Assembly: GCA_024398955.1 (NCBI GenBank)
Contig: JAKSIG010000006.1
Coordinates: forward strand, 38,254-102,253
Source: Fibrobacter sp.
GTDB taxonomy: Bacteria > Fibrobacterota > Fibrobacteria > Fibrobacterales > Fibrobacteraceae
Reading direction: 5' to 3'
Length of the DNA stretch: 64,000 bases
Part shown: piece by piece, positions 1 through 8,763 of the stretch
Numbering within the stretch: the stretch's first letter is position 1
How the letters are laid out: every line of letters starts with the position of its first letter
Made by a program: the position numbers and the translations under genes
Notes under the pieces: generated by a model
Told to the model about the DNA's origin: nothing
The model's input: the letters and a program-made list of their open reading frames with translations, nothing else
The model's database searches: none

Positions 1-690
1 ACCTCCAAGGCCAAGCAGGACGTGGCGTCTGGTCGTGACTACATTTCTCACGTAGGTATCGGCTATTCCCTGAAGATTGAATCCCTGATGGAAAAGTACA
101 AGGACCTGGATTATGGCGATGTAACAGGGTCCTATAAGGATTACGAAGAAGATTGGATTAAGTCGGGTGGCTGCTCCACTTTTAGTGATGATGGCAGTAC
201 CTGCTATAAGTACGATAACTCCCACGTGTTTAACGTGCTTGTGCCGGATTACGACAACCGTAAGACCGCCGACAAGTTCTTTTTGAATGTGGGTATTCGT
301 CTGCCCTTCTTTGATAGCAACAAGGACAGCGAACTGCGCTACCAGGTGGCAGAGCTGGATGCCGAGGGCGACTACATGGATGCGGTTCGTTCTGTAAATC
401 AGAAGGTCGCCAAATTGGTAGAGGAAATTAACGCCCTGATCGCGCAGTGGAAGGTTCAGAAGGAATTTGTGGAACAGGTGAATGCGGGGTCCATTTTTGA
501 ACAGTTCGCCAAGAATGCGGGCTCCGACCCGTTGCTGCTTTTGCGTGCCCGTGAAAGCGGAATCGAAAGCGACATGCGTGCCATTAAGCTGGAAACCGAA
601 GTCTTGAACCGTTATCTGGAACTGCTGCAGTATGCAGGAGTCCTTTCTCAGGAAGGCGTCCAGAATCATTTGCAGAAGGGCCTGAAGTAA
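1..690 (+). CDS. 5'-truncated coiled-coil protein, possibly TolC-like
   Basis: The reading frame is open from base 1, so the gene begins upstream of the window; only the last 229 codons are visible. The visible part starts with a polar, tyrosine-rich segment. It then passes through a short hydrophobic stretch (residues LNVGIRLPFF) and ends in about 120 residues of heptad-like, charged sequence that should form long helices or a coiled coil. A beta-like strand ending in 'LPFF' followed by long helices is reminiscent of TolC-type outer-membrane proteins, but no family is certain. The stop codon lies 1 nt before the start of the VTC-domain gene, so the two are almost surely co-transcribed and may be translationally coupled. 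Confidence 0.75.
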   Translation, partial: TSKAKQDVASGRDYISHVGIGYSLKIESLMEKYKDLDYGDVTGSYKDYEEDWIKSGGCSTFSDDGSTCYKYDNSHVFNVLVPDYDNRKTADKFFLNVGIRLPFFDSNKDSELRYQVAELDAEGDYMDAVRSVNQKVAKLVEEINALIAQWKVQKEFVEQVNAGSIFEQFAKNAGSDPLLLLRARESGIESDMRAIKLETEVLNRYLELLQYAGVLSQEGVQNHLQKGLK

Positions 691-691
691 T

Positions 692-1522
692 ATGGCAGAA
701 GCCCGCGGATTTAGTCTTCTCGAACGCTTCGAACTGAAGTACCATATTCCGGTGGAATGGGCCGATAAGATCGGCGCCTTTATTGCGCCCTATTGCGAAG
801 AAGACTACTACTCCAAAATCACACCTGGCGGTTTCTACTGGATCACGAACCTTTATCTGGATACTCCTAGCTGGACTTTCCTGGGCTGGAAAAAGAAGCA
901 GCTGCTGGATCGTTTCAACATGCGCATCCGTACATACGGAGAACACCCTGCTCAGGATGGTACTTTTCACTTTGAAGTCAAGCGAAAAATCAAGAGCATC
1001 TGCTATAAGAGTCGTGCAACCATCAAGGGCATCAATCCGGGTGAAGTGTGGCACATGAAGCCAGACGAATGGCCCTGCAAGACAGATAAGGACCGCAAGT
1101 ACCTTAGCGATTTTTTGTACAAGACAGAACTGCATGGGGCTCATCCCCGTCTTTTGACTCAGTATAAGCGCAGGGCCTGGTTTGGGCTTCGCGAAGAGTA
1201 TTCCCGCGTAACCATCGATACTGGCATGCGGTTCCGCGAAGAAAATGGATTTGACTACACCGTAGACCCTCACTATATGCAGTCTACGGGTATCCCCAGG
1301 TTCTTTTTGCCGGGTTGCGATGCTGTTCTTGAATTGAAGTGCCCTTGTGCACAGGTCCCTTACTGGATGATTGACTTGATTCGTTTTCTGAATCTAAAAC
1401 AGGGTGGTTTTTCGAAGTTTGGCAATGCTGCCGCCGAATGGCAGCGACTTTATGAAAATCCTCGTCGTTTCAAGACCCCGTATTGGACAAAGCTGGGGCA
1501 GACCCTTGAAGAAAATTTGTAA
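692..1522 (+). CDS. VTC-domain polyphosphate polymerase family protein
   Basis: Protein of 276 residues that looks like a stand-alone VTC domain, a member of the triphosphate tunnel metalloenzyme fold. In yeast Vtc4 this domain makes inorganic polyphosphate from ATP. Charged tunnel-strand motifs appear in order: R12/E14/K16 in ERFELKYH, MRIR (77-80), FEVKRK (94-99), YKRR (158-161), RVTID (172-176) and LELK (213-216). There is no signal peptide or membrane segment, so the enzyme should be cytoplasmic. It starts 1 nt after the previous stop and is followed 35 nt later by a surface lipoprotein gene. In many bacteria VTC-domain genes sit beside CotH and envelope genes, and this context is similar. 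Family confident; activity inferred. Confidence 0.85.
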   Translation: MAEARGFSLLERFELKYHIPVEWADKIGAFIAPYCEEDYYSKITPGGFYWITNLYLDTPSWTFLGWKKKQLLDRFNMRIRTYGEHPAQDGTFHFEVKRKIKSICYKSRATIKGINPGEVWHMKPDEWPCKTDKDRKYLSDFLYKTELHGAHPRLLTQYKRRAWFGLREEYSRVTIDTGMRFREENGFDYTVDPHYMQSTGIPRFFLPGCDAVLELKCPCAQVPYWMIDLIRFLNLKQGGFSKFGNAAAEWQRLYENPRRFKTPYWTKLGQTLEENL

Positions 1523-1557
1523 TATAGGCTAAATGGCTTTTAAAAAGGATGTCTCTT

Positions 1558-3228
1558 ATGGATATCAAAAAAATCGCTTTGACAGGTTCCTGCGCAGTTG
1601 CTCTTGCAATGCTTGGCGCCTGTTCCGATGATTCTAGTTCCGGTTCCGATCCGGTGATTGAAAATGCTAGCTCCTCTAGCGTAACCATGATTACGTCTGT
1701 GGATTCTCAGGGCAATGAGGTCCAGGTTCCTGCATCCTCTGCAAGCGCTCCTACAAAGATTTCTTCCTCTTCTGTAGAGGCAGGTGTTACCTACCTGAAC
1801 ATTACCGAAATCATGTACAACGCTCCCGAAAATTCGGAGTTGGAATGGGTGGAACTGACCATTACCGATGGCCCGGGACTTTCTGACATGATGATGTATC
1901 AGTTGCGTCTTGATGGCGCCATTAGCTATGCATTCCCTGCGGAACCTTTAACCCCGGGTGAATACATTGTGGTTACAAACAATGTGGAATTGTTCAAGCA
2001 GACCTATAAGGATTTTGCAGGTCGCGTTTTTGGCCCCTGGGATAAGGATGAAACGGGCTCTGTGGCAAAGCTTTCTAACGAGGGCGATGTCATTGATGTT
2101 AAGCTTACCGGTAAGGGCGACGTGAGCTGCTCCTACAGCAAGGAACCTCCTTGGCCGAGCCTTGCCAATGGTAAGGGCCGTTCTCTTGTGTTTAAGGGCG
2201 GCAACGCGGCTCAGTCTTCTTCTTGGGGTGCAAGCAAGCTCCTGTTGGGCAATCCTGGTGTAGGCCCCGACGAATGGCTTGAAGTATCTCATGTCCGCAT
2301 TAACGAAATCATGCCTACCTCTGCTCAGGGGGATGCATGGGTTGAACTGTACAATGCCGGTTCCGAACCTGTGGATGTTGCGGGTTGGACTTTTGAATCC
2401 AAGGTACGCAACGAAAAGATGACAATTAAGGCTGGCGTCGTTCCTGCACAGGGATACCTGGTTCTGGATGGAGCCAAGGACTTTAGCGAAGAACTGGTGG
2501 TTAGCCCCATTGGCGGTTCCTACTACCTTTATGGTCTTGTGGAAGGCGATGAATCTAGCCTGCTGCTCCCGTCTAGCGGTCTTTCCAGTGGTATTGTGGA
2601 CTTGAGCGATGGATCCATTGCCCAGGGTGCCCTTAAGGAAGCTACTCCGGGTGCTGCAAACACCGCTCTCTATGTGGGTGCCGTTGTTATTAACGAAATC
2701 AACTACCACCCCAATGAAGATGATCCCAACCAGCTGGAATTCCTTGAACTGAAGAACCTTTCGGCTGTAGACGTTAGCTTGTATGGAACCGTCAATGGAA
2801 AGTCCAAGGGCTGGAAGATCGAAGGTATCAACAAGGAATTTGCGACGGGCGATGTAATCCCTGCAAATGGCCTGATGGTTCTTTTCCCGGATTCTGTGAA
2901 GAATGCTATTGGCGAAACAGGTGTTCGCGTTCGCTATTCCATTCCCGATGCGGTTCCGGTTCGGTTCTATTCCGGTAAGCTTTCTAACCGCGGCGAAACA
3001 ATTGCTGTGAAGGCTCCCTATACTTACACAACTGGCACAAGTTCTGCTGACATTCAGTGGTATTTTGACTGGTCCGACGCTACTCTCTATAGCGACAGCT
3101 GGAGTGGAGCAGGTGTAGATTATAAGAAGGCTGATGGTTATGGAGCTAGCCTGCAGCGTGTGGACATCACCACTATGGGTTACGAAGCTTCTGCATGGAC
3201 CGTTGGCGATCCGACTCCTGGAAAGTAA
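1558..3228 (+). CDS. Lipoprotein with three lamin-tail-like domains
   Basis: Predicted lipoprotein of 556 residues. The start at 1558 is preferred over the in-frame ATG at 1549 because AAGGA ends just before 1549, giving normal spacing only to 1558. The signal peptide ends in a lipobox (LGAC) followed by an acidic/serine stretch typical of Fibrobacter lipoproteins. Three repeated blocks begin 'LNITEIMYN', 'VRINEIMPT' and 'VVINEINYH', each followed by an acidic 'W/F-VEL-x-N' strand. This is the signature of lamin-tail (LTD) immunoglobulin-like domains, used in extracellular nucleases and surface proteins, often for DNA or surface binding. No catalytic domain is seen. It is probably co-transcribed with the VTC gene and is followed by a strong terminator. 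Confidence 0.85.
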   Translation: MDIKKIALTGSCAVALAMLGACSDDSSSGSDPVIENASSSSVTMITSVDSQGNEVQVPASSASAPTKISSSSVEAGVTYLNITEIMYNAPENSELEWVELTITDGPGLSDMMMYQLRLDGAISYAFPAEPLTPGEYIVVTNNVELFKQTYKDFAGRVFGPWDKDETGSVAKLSNEGDVIDVKLTGKGDVSCSYSKEPPWPSLANGKGRSLVFKGGNAAQSSSWGASKLLLGNPGVGPDEWLEVSHVRINEIMPTSAQGDAWVELYNAGSEPVDVAGWTFESKVRNEKMTIKAGVVPAQGYLVLDGAKDFSEELVVSPIGGSYYLYGLVEGDESSLLLPSSGLSSGIVDLSDGSIAQGALKEATPGAANTALYVGAVVINEINYHPNEDDPNQLEFLELKNLSAVDVSLYGTVNGKSKGWKIEGINKEFATGDVIPANGLMVLFPDSVKNAIGETGVRVRYSIPDAVPVRFYSGKLSNRGETIAVKAPYTYTTGTSSADIQWYFDWSDATLYSDSWSGAGVDYKKADGYGASLQRVDITTMGYEASAWTVGDPTPGK

Positions 3229-3253
3229 AGGATACAAATAAAATTTGAAGTGG

Positions 3254-3284
3254 AAAACTCCGGCCAAAAACCGGAGTTTTTTTT
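3254..3284 (+). terminator. Rho-independent terminator
   Basis: A 10-bp perfect stem (AAAACTCCGG / CCGGAGTTTT) with a 7-nt loop, followed by a run of T. It lies 26 nt after the lamin-tail gene and ends the first operon. Confidence 0.9.
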
Positions 3285-3388
3285 GCAGATTTTGTGGAGT
3301 AAGAATTATGTAATATAATCGTATAAATCGTAAGTTTTGCTTACCATCTCGTTTTCTGGGAGGGGAGTTTGTTATTTTTTTAGGTGGT

Positions 3389-5230
3389 ATGAATAAAAGC
3401 TTGTTTTTTGCATTGACGTCTTGTGCTGTTGCCTTTGCGACGCCCATTTCCTTGGCAGATGCAATTGCCATGGCAAAATCCAGTAATTCTCAGATTAAGG
3501 CTGAAAAAGCCAAGGTGGAAATGGCTGAAAGTGGCCAGACCGAGGCCCGTTCCCGTTTTCTGCCCCAGTTGTCCTTGACTGCAAGCGTAACAAAGATTAA
3601 CGACCCCATTACGATAGACCTGAGTTCCCTGCAGGGCCCCTTGAGCGACATTGCGGGGACTGCAGCCTATTCCAAGGCTTACCTGTCTACATACAGCGCG
3701 GCTTACGAAAAGGCCTATGGTGAGGCGTATGCCGGTGCTGTCCAGCAGATGGTTGCTGCAGGCATGCCCCAGGCCATGGCCGAAGAGCAGGCCAAGGCTG
3801 CCGTAGATGCAAAGACGGGGGACATCTGGGGGGCTGTGGTTACCAGTAAGGATGCCAACAGCGCTGCAGTGCAACAGGCTGAAAAGTATCAGAAGGCCAC
3901 TTCGGATCAAATCAAGAATTCCGATGATTTTAGCATGAAGGTTCAGGACGATGTCTTCTTTAATGCCCGCCTTACTGCCATCTGGCCCTTGTTTACCGGT
4001 TTTAAGCGTACTGCCGCCTACGATGCCGCCAAGGAAAACGTGACCGCCAAGAAGGCCGCCTTCGATATGGCCCAGAACGCCATCCTGATGGATGTGGCGA
4101 CAAAGTACTTCACCTTGCGCCTGGCAGAAGAATTGACGGTCATGCGAGAGGATACAAAAAGGAATCTGGAAGAACATCTGGAACGATCCAAGAAGTTGGA
4201 AGAAGGAGGCCAGATTAGCAAGGCTGAACGCCTTCGTGCAGAAGTTGCCCTGGCCGAAGCCCAGAACGCCCTGGAAGATTCCTATCGAGATCAGTCTCTT
4301 GCACGAATGGCTCTTGCAAGTTTACTGCACACGGATACTAGCCTTACCGCCACTACGCCTGTGATGGCTCCCGAGAATATTCACTCCATGGAGGAATTCA
4401 AGCAGCTGGCTTTAGATAAACACCCGGGGCTGCGCCAGTTGCGCACCGAGCGTAAGCGTAGTCAGGATGCCGTAAGCGCTGCTCGTGGCGATTACTACCC
4501 GCTGGTCGCTCTTTTCGCCTATAAGGAACTTTACACGAAGGATCTTACCATTTTGGAACCGGAATGGGCTGTGGGTGCAAAGCTTCAGTGGGATTTGTTC
4601 AAGGGTGGCGAGACTCGCTCCAAGGTTGCTAACGCAAAGGCTTTGGACCGCTCCCTCGGTAGCATGGAAGAGCAGACCATGGATAACATCAAGCTCTTGG
4701 TAGAAAAGCGCTGGCGTGAAATGGAACATGCCAAGAGCCGTCTCGAAAGTTTGAAGAAGACCCGTGAACTTGCTGAAGAAGCCCATCGCAGTCAGACTCT
4801 CGCCTATGAGGCGGGACTTGCTACAGGTCTCGATGTTGTCGATGCGGAACTTTCTCTTTCCCGTTTGCAGGTGGCCGACTTGAAGGCTCATTACGATGCG
4901 GTTGTGGCCTGGCTCGGCTTGCTGGAAGCTAGCGGCGAAGTGGCCAATGCCGGTGAAATGATGAAGGACGTAAAGCCGGTGGAACAATCTGCCGCTCCGG
5001 TGGCAGAAACTCCCGCTCCGAATGCGGAAACTGCAGAGACTGCATCACCGGTTCTGCCTCCTATGGCGATGCCAGCCGAGGGTGCTGCTGAAAACACCGT
5101 TGCAGAACCTGTTCCGCCTGCAGCCCCTGCAGAAAGCGTGACCGTTCCTGCTGCTGAAAACGCCCCTGCCGTAGAACCGCTCGCTGCTCCGACAGAAGTT
5201 CCTGCAGCAGCTCCCACACAGGCTCAGTAA
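3389..5230 (+). CDS. TolC-family outer-membrane efflux protein
   Basis: Protein of 613 residues with a cleavable signal peptide. The long helical repeats have the alternating pattern of outer-membrane efflux (OEP) domains, for example 'LRLAEELTVMREDTKRNLEEHLE' split over the helical barrel, and a second-half 'PLFTGFKR'/'WDLFKGGET' strand pair as in TolC. It would form the trimeric outer-membrane channel of the export system encoded just downstream. Two oddities: an Ala/Tyr-rich insertion of about 110 residues around residues 65-190, and an Ala/Pro/Glu-rich tail of about 85 residues at the C terminus that is probably unstructured. Both make it longer than usual family members of about 450-500 residues. 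First gene of a four-gene operon. Confidence 0.92.
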   Translation: MNKSLFFALTSCAVAFATPISLADAIAMAKSSNSQIKAEKAKVEMAESGQTEARSRFLPQLSLTASVTKINDPITIDLSSLQGPLSDIAGTAAYSKAYLSTYSAAYEKAYGEAYAGAVQQMVAAGMPQAMAEEQAKAAVDAKTGDIWGAVVTSKDANSAAVQQAEKYQKATSDQIKNSDDFSMKVQDDVFFNARLTAIWPLFTGFKRTAAYDAAKENVTAKKAAFDMAQNAILMDVATKYFTLRLAEELTVMREDTKRNLEEHLERSKKLEEGGQISKAERLRAEVALAEAQNALEDSYRDQSLARMALASLLHTDTSLTATTPVMAPENIHSMEEFKQLALDKHPGLRQLRTERKRSQDAVSAARGDYYPLVALFAYKELYTKDLTILEPEWAVGAKLQWDLFKGGETRSKVANAKALDRSLGSMEEQTMDNIKLLVEKRWREMEHAKSRLESLKKTRELAEEAHRSQTLAYEAGLATGLDVVDAELSLSRLQVADLKAHYDAVVAWLGLLEASGEVANAGEMMKDVKPVEQSAAPVAETPAPNAETAETASPVLPPMAMPAEGAAENTVAEPVPPAAPAESVTVPAAENAPAVEPLAAPTEVPAAAPTQAQ

Positions 5231-5260
5231 GATAAAGTTTTAAGAATTGGAGAATTAGAA

Positions 5261-6259
5261 ATGAAGGCTGTAAAAATTTTCGGAAAAGTTCTCGTTGTCG
5301 CTGCCCTTATCGCCTTGATTGTTCTGGGCATTTCCACCTTGCAGAAATTTGCTACCGAACCTCGCGATGCCTATTTGCAGGGGCAGATGGAAGCCCGTCG
5401 CGTGCTGGTGGCAGGCAAGGTTCCTGGCCGAGTAGAACGTTTGTTCTTCCGCGAAGGTGACGTGGTCGAAAAGAATGCCATTGTGGCAATCATCAGCAGC
5501 CCTGAAATCGAAGCCAAGAAAATGCAGGCCCGTGGCGCTCTCGGTGCCGCCCGAGCCCAGGCAAACAAGGCCCAGAATGGCGCCCGTTCCGAAGATGTGA
5601 CCGCATTGAAGGCCATGGCTGATCGCGCTCAGGAAGCTGCTAACCTGGCCAAGAATACCTACGACCGTGTGCAGAAACTTTATAGTCAGGGAGTCCTGCC
5701 GCTGCAGAAGCGTGATGAGGCTGAAACTCAGATGAAAGCTTCCCAGTCTGCAGCCGATGCTGCCAAGGCTCAGTACGATCAGGCTCTTGCCGGCGCCCGT
5801 TCCGAAGACAAGGCTGCCGCCAACGCTCTTGTTCTTCAGGCCAAGGGCGCTAACGCCGAAGTGGATGCCTATCTTGAAGAAACAAAGATCCGCGCTCCCA
5901 TTTCTGGTGAGGTTTCCGTGAAGCTTGTGGAAGAAGGTGAGGTGGTTGGCTCCGGTATGCCTGTGGTTGCCGTTACCGACCTTGATGATTCCTGGGCTGT
6001 ATTCCACCTTCGTGAAGACCTGCTGAAGAACGTTTCCAAGGGTAAGACCTTCATGATGTACATTCCTGCATTGGACAGTCATGTGGATATGGAGGTTTCT
6101 TACATCGCCTCTGTGGGTGATTACGCTACCTGGCGTTCTTCCAAGGAAAGTGGCGGCTTTGACCTGAAGTCCTTTGAAGTCCGCATGCGTCCTACCAAGA
6201 AGATTGAAAATCTTCGCCCCGGCATGAGCGTCCTTTTCCCCATGGATCAGATTCAGTAA
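5261..6259 (+). CDS. HlyD-family periplasmic adaptor (membrane fusion protein)
   Basis: Protein of 332 residues with one N-terminal membrane anchor (about residues 8-28). It has a lipoyl/barrel-sandwich half motif ('GKVPGRVERLFFREGDVV'), an alpha-helical hairpin of about 120 residues rich in Ala/Gln/Lys, and the second half of the barrel ('IRAPISGEVSVKLVEEGEVV'), then a beta-barrel domain. This is the classic layout of HlyD/EmrA-type adaptors that bridge an inner-membrane pump and a TolC channel. A good ribosome-binding site (GGAGAA) precedes the ATG. It is 30 nt downstream of the TolC gene and 15 nt upstream of the first permease gene. Confidence 0.93.
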   Translation: MKAVKIFGKVLVVAALIALIVLGISTLQKFATEPRDAYLQGQMEARRVLVAGKVPGRVERLFFREGDVVEKNAIVAIISSPEIEAKKMQARGALGAARAQANKAQNGARSEDVTALKAMADRAQEAANLAKNTYDRVQKLYSQGVLPLQKRDEAETQMKASQSAADAAKAQYDQALAGARSEDKAAANALVLQAKGANAEVDAYLEETKIRAPISGEVSVKLVEEGEVVGSGMPVVAVTDLDDSWAVFHLREDLLKNVSKGKTFMMYIPALDSHVDMEVSYIASVGDYATWRSSKESGGFDLKSFEVRMRPTKKIENLRPGMSVLFPMDQIQ

Positions 6260-6274
6260 CGCTGGACGTTTCCC

Positions 6275-7456
6275 GTGTTTCTTGATTTCTTTAGAACTGT
6301 TCGAAAGGTCTACTTTGGCCACAACATTGTGCTGTGGCTGGTGCTTCTTGTGTTGCCCATTGGAACGTCTGTCTTTATGGTGGACGTATTCTCTGCCGAA
6401 ATCCTGCAGCACATTCCTGTTGGAATCATAAAGCAGGATCGCAGCCAGCTGGCTGATGAACTTGAAGAAGGCCTGCGTGCAAATCCCGTAGTGGATGTAG
6501 TCCTGGAATGTCATGACTTTAGCGAGTGCGAGCATGCCATTGTAAAAGGTGAATTGCAGGCCTTTGTGGTTTTGCCCTACGATCTGGAACGTCGCGCCCT
6601 TCGCTTGGAAACGCCGGTAATTCCTGTATATTCCAGCGGACAGAATTACCTGACTAATTCCTTTGCCACAAAGGAAATTCGTTCTGTAGTTTCTTCCATC
6701 GGGGCGAACATATTTACCAAGATGATGGATGAACCTGTAAAGGTTCAGCTTCAGTCCGTAGGAAATACCAGCGGAAACTATCAGGGCTTCTTGGGCATGG
6801 GGCTTGTGACTGCAATTTTCCATTTGGCAGGTATTCTTGCAGCCGTGTACTTGTTCAGCTTGACTTTCCGTGACCATCGCGTACGTGAATATTTGGCGGC
6901 AGCCGGCGGCTCCCGCGCCATTCTTGGCCTGGCGACTGTGATTCCAATGGGCGTCATCCAGTCTATGGCGATGATTGCTGTATATGCCTACACTCACCGC
7001 TTCATGGCTCCCATGACTCTTGATGAATTCATCATGGTTTCTGCAGGGCAGGTGGCCATGGTGTTTGCCTGCAACGGCGTCGGTGCTGCCTTTGTGGGGC
7101 TTACGGGCAATATGCGAATGTCCACCAGCGCGGCAGGCGTTATCGCGGGCCCCGCCTTTGCCTTTGCAGGCCAGACTTTCCCCATTATGGCCATGCCTTT
7201 TGCGGTTCGTTGCTTCGCTTTTCTTTTGCCGCTGACCCATGTACTTAAGGTCCAGTCCTGCATGCTGCAGGGTTCCGTAGGTAAGGCTCACGCCTGGGAT
7301 TCCATTGCGATTCTGATCGGTATGGCGATTTTCTGGCATCTTGTGGCGGGTCGCACTTTGTTTATGCGCTGGAAACGTGCCGCCCAGCGAGAAGAAGAAC
7401 ATGACCTGAAATCCGTCAGCCTCTTTGGTGACGAAGTGAAATTGAGGAGGAAGTAA
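6275..7456 (+). CDS. ABC-2 type permease (first of pair)
   Basis: Protein of 393 residues. One N-terminal membrane helix is followed by a large extracytoplasmic domain of about 150 residues, then about five more helices near residues 175-370. This is the layout of YhhJ/YbhR/YbhS-type ABC-2 permeases. The start is GTG. Substrate unknown; relatives act in efflux of drugs or cell-surface molecules. It pairs with the next gene, with only 2 nt between them, and would form a heterodimeric inner-membrane unit. No ATP-binding gene accompanies the pair. Confidence 0.88.
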   Translation: MFLDFFRTVRKVYFGHNIVLWLVLLVLPIGTSVFMVDVFSAEILQHIPVGIIKQDRSQLADELEEGLRANPVVDVVLECHDFSECEHAIVKGELQAFVVLPYDLERRALRLETPVIPVYSSGQNYLTNSFATKEIRSVVSSIGANIFTKMMDEPVKVQLQSVGNTSGNYQGFLGMGLVTAIFHLAGILAAVYLFSLTFRDHRVREYLAAAGGSRAILGLATVIPMGVIQSMAMIAVYAYTHRFMAPMTLDEFIMVSAGQVAMVFACNGVGAAFVGLTGNMRMSTSAAGVIAGPAFAFAGQTFPIMAMPFAVRCFAFLLPLTHVLKVQSCMLQGSVGKAHAWDSIAILIGMAIFWHLVAGRTLFMRWKRAAQREEEHDLKSVSLFGDEVKLRRK

Positions 7457-7458
7457 GG

Positions 7459-8649
7459 ATGATTGACTTATTTACTCGCCTCATCAAGGTGGCCTTTGCC
7501 GAATGGAAACTGTTCTATACGGATGCCGCCGCAGTATTGCTTCTGGTTGTGGCGGGAATCCTCTATGCGTTCTATTACCCGACGCCCTACATGAATCAGA
7601 CGGTGTCAAAGGTTCCTGTGGCTGTGGTGGATATGGACCATACGGTCATGTCCCGCCAGCTGACGCAGATGTCGGCTTCCGCCCAGCAGATTGACGTACG
7701 TTATGTTTTCTCGGACTTGCGAGAGGCGGAAGAAGCTCTTGCCGACGAAAAGATTTACGGCTTCATGGTCATTCCCAAGGATATGGAAAAGACCTTGCGC
7801 AATGGCGGCAGTGTGAATCTGAACGTGTTTACTCACGGCGCCTACGTGATGCTCCATGGAAACATAGGTACTGCATTTACTACCTGTGGCCTGACACTTG
7901 GGGCAACCACAAAGGTAAAGCGAATCGCCCTGGGCAAGAAGGTGCCTGCGGCAAAGGCAATGGCCATGCGCGATCCCACGCCGTTGAGCATTCAGACCTT
8001 GTTCAACAATACGGGTAGCTACTCCAACTATGTGGTGCCCAGCGTTCTTGTGCTGATTCTTCAGCAGACTCTGGTTATCGGCATTTGCGTTCTTGGTGGA
8101 GCCCGCGCCCATCGCAAGTTCCGCAAGAAGTTCCGCGACAGTGCTGTTGAAAACGAGAAGATGCCTTACCGTTATTTTGGTCGATCCCTGGCCTACTTCC
8201 TTCATTACTGCAGTTTCATTTTGTTCTATCACTTTGTCATCTATAACATCTTTGACTTCCCGCGTCGCGGACAGCTTCTGCCCATGATTGCTTTTGCAAT
8301 TGTGTTCCTGTTCAGTACCATCAATTTCGGCATGGTTCTTTCGCAGGTGTTCCTTCGTCGCGAAACCAGCATGCAGATTTTCCTCTTTATGAGTATCCCC
8401 ATTCTGTTCCTGGCGAACTTCAGCTGGCCCACTTACCTTGTGCCAAGCTGGATGGTGGGCTTGTCTGCCTTGTTGCCGTCTACTTTTGCTGTGCCGGCTT
8501 GGCTTAGCATTGAACAGCGCGGAGCCGATATCTTTGAAGCCTCTGCCTTGCTTTATCCCTTGGCCTTGCAGGCTGTGTTCTATATGTTGCTTGGTCTGGT
8601 GCTTACCCGCATTCGCGATAACACCCCTCTTAAAACGGGCGACATGTAG
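7459..8649 (+). CDS. ABC-2 type permease (second of pair)
   Basis: Protein of 396 residues with the same architecture as its neighbour: N-terminal helix (about residues 23-42), extracytoplasmic domain, then a C-terminal cluster of membrane helices. It is divergent in sequence from the first permease, so the transporter is probably a heterodimer. AGGAGG lies just before the start codon. It is the last gene of the TolC-HlyD-permease-permease operon; a strong terminator follows within 20 nt. The missing ATPase must be encoded elsewhere if this is an ATP-driven pump. Confidence 0.88.
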   Translation: MIDLFTRLIKVAFAEWKLFYTDAAAVLLLVVAGILYAFYYPTPYMNQTVSKVPVAVVDMDHTVMSRQLTQMSASAQQIDVRYVFSDLREAEEALADEKIYGFMVIPKDMEKTLRNGGSVNLNVFTHGAYVMLHGNIGTAFTTCGLTLGATTKVKRIALGKKVPAAKAMAMRDPTPLSIQTLFNNTGSYSNYVVPSVLVLILQQTLVIGICVLGGARAHRKFRKKFRDSAVENEKMPYRYFGRSLAYFLHYCSFILFYHFVIYNIFDFPRRGQLLPMIAFAIVFLFSTINFGMVLSQVFLRRETSMQIFLFMSIPILFLANFSWPTYLVPSWMVGLSALLPSTFAVPAWLSIEQRGADIFEASALLYPLALQAVFYMLLGLVLTRIRDNTPLKTGDM

Positions 8650-8664
8650 GAATCGCCTCGTTGT

Positions 8665-8691
8665 GGCGGGCTTTGCCCCGCCTTTTTTTTT
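8665..8691 (+). terminator. Rho-independent terminator
   Basis: GGCGGG / CCCGCC stem with a 6-nt loop followed by nine T. It closes the export operon 15 nt after the last stop codon. Confidence 0.9.
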
Positions 8692-8733
8692 GTATGCCTT
8701 AAAAAAGGATTTTGAAAATCGGGTGTAGGAAGA

Positions 8734-8741
8734 TATTTTTA
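8734..8741 (+). promoter_or_regulatory. TAnnTTTA promoter-like box before GH44 gene
   Basis: The octamer TATTTTTA matches the TAnnTTT(A/G) motif that recurs before genes in this window. It lies 22 nt before the start codon, with a GAGGGTG ribosome-binding site between. Confidence 0.3.
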
Positions 8742-8763
8742 TAGAAAATATGAGGGTGTTTGA

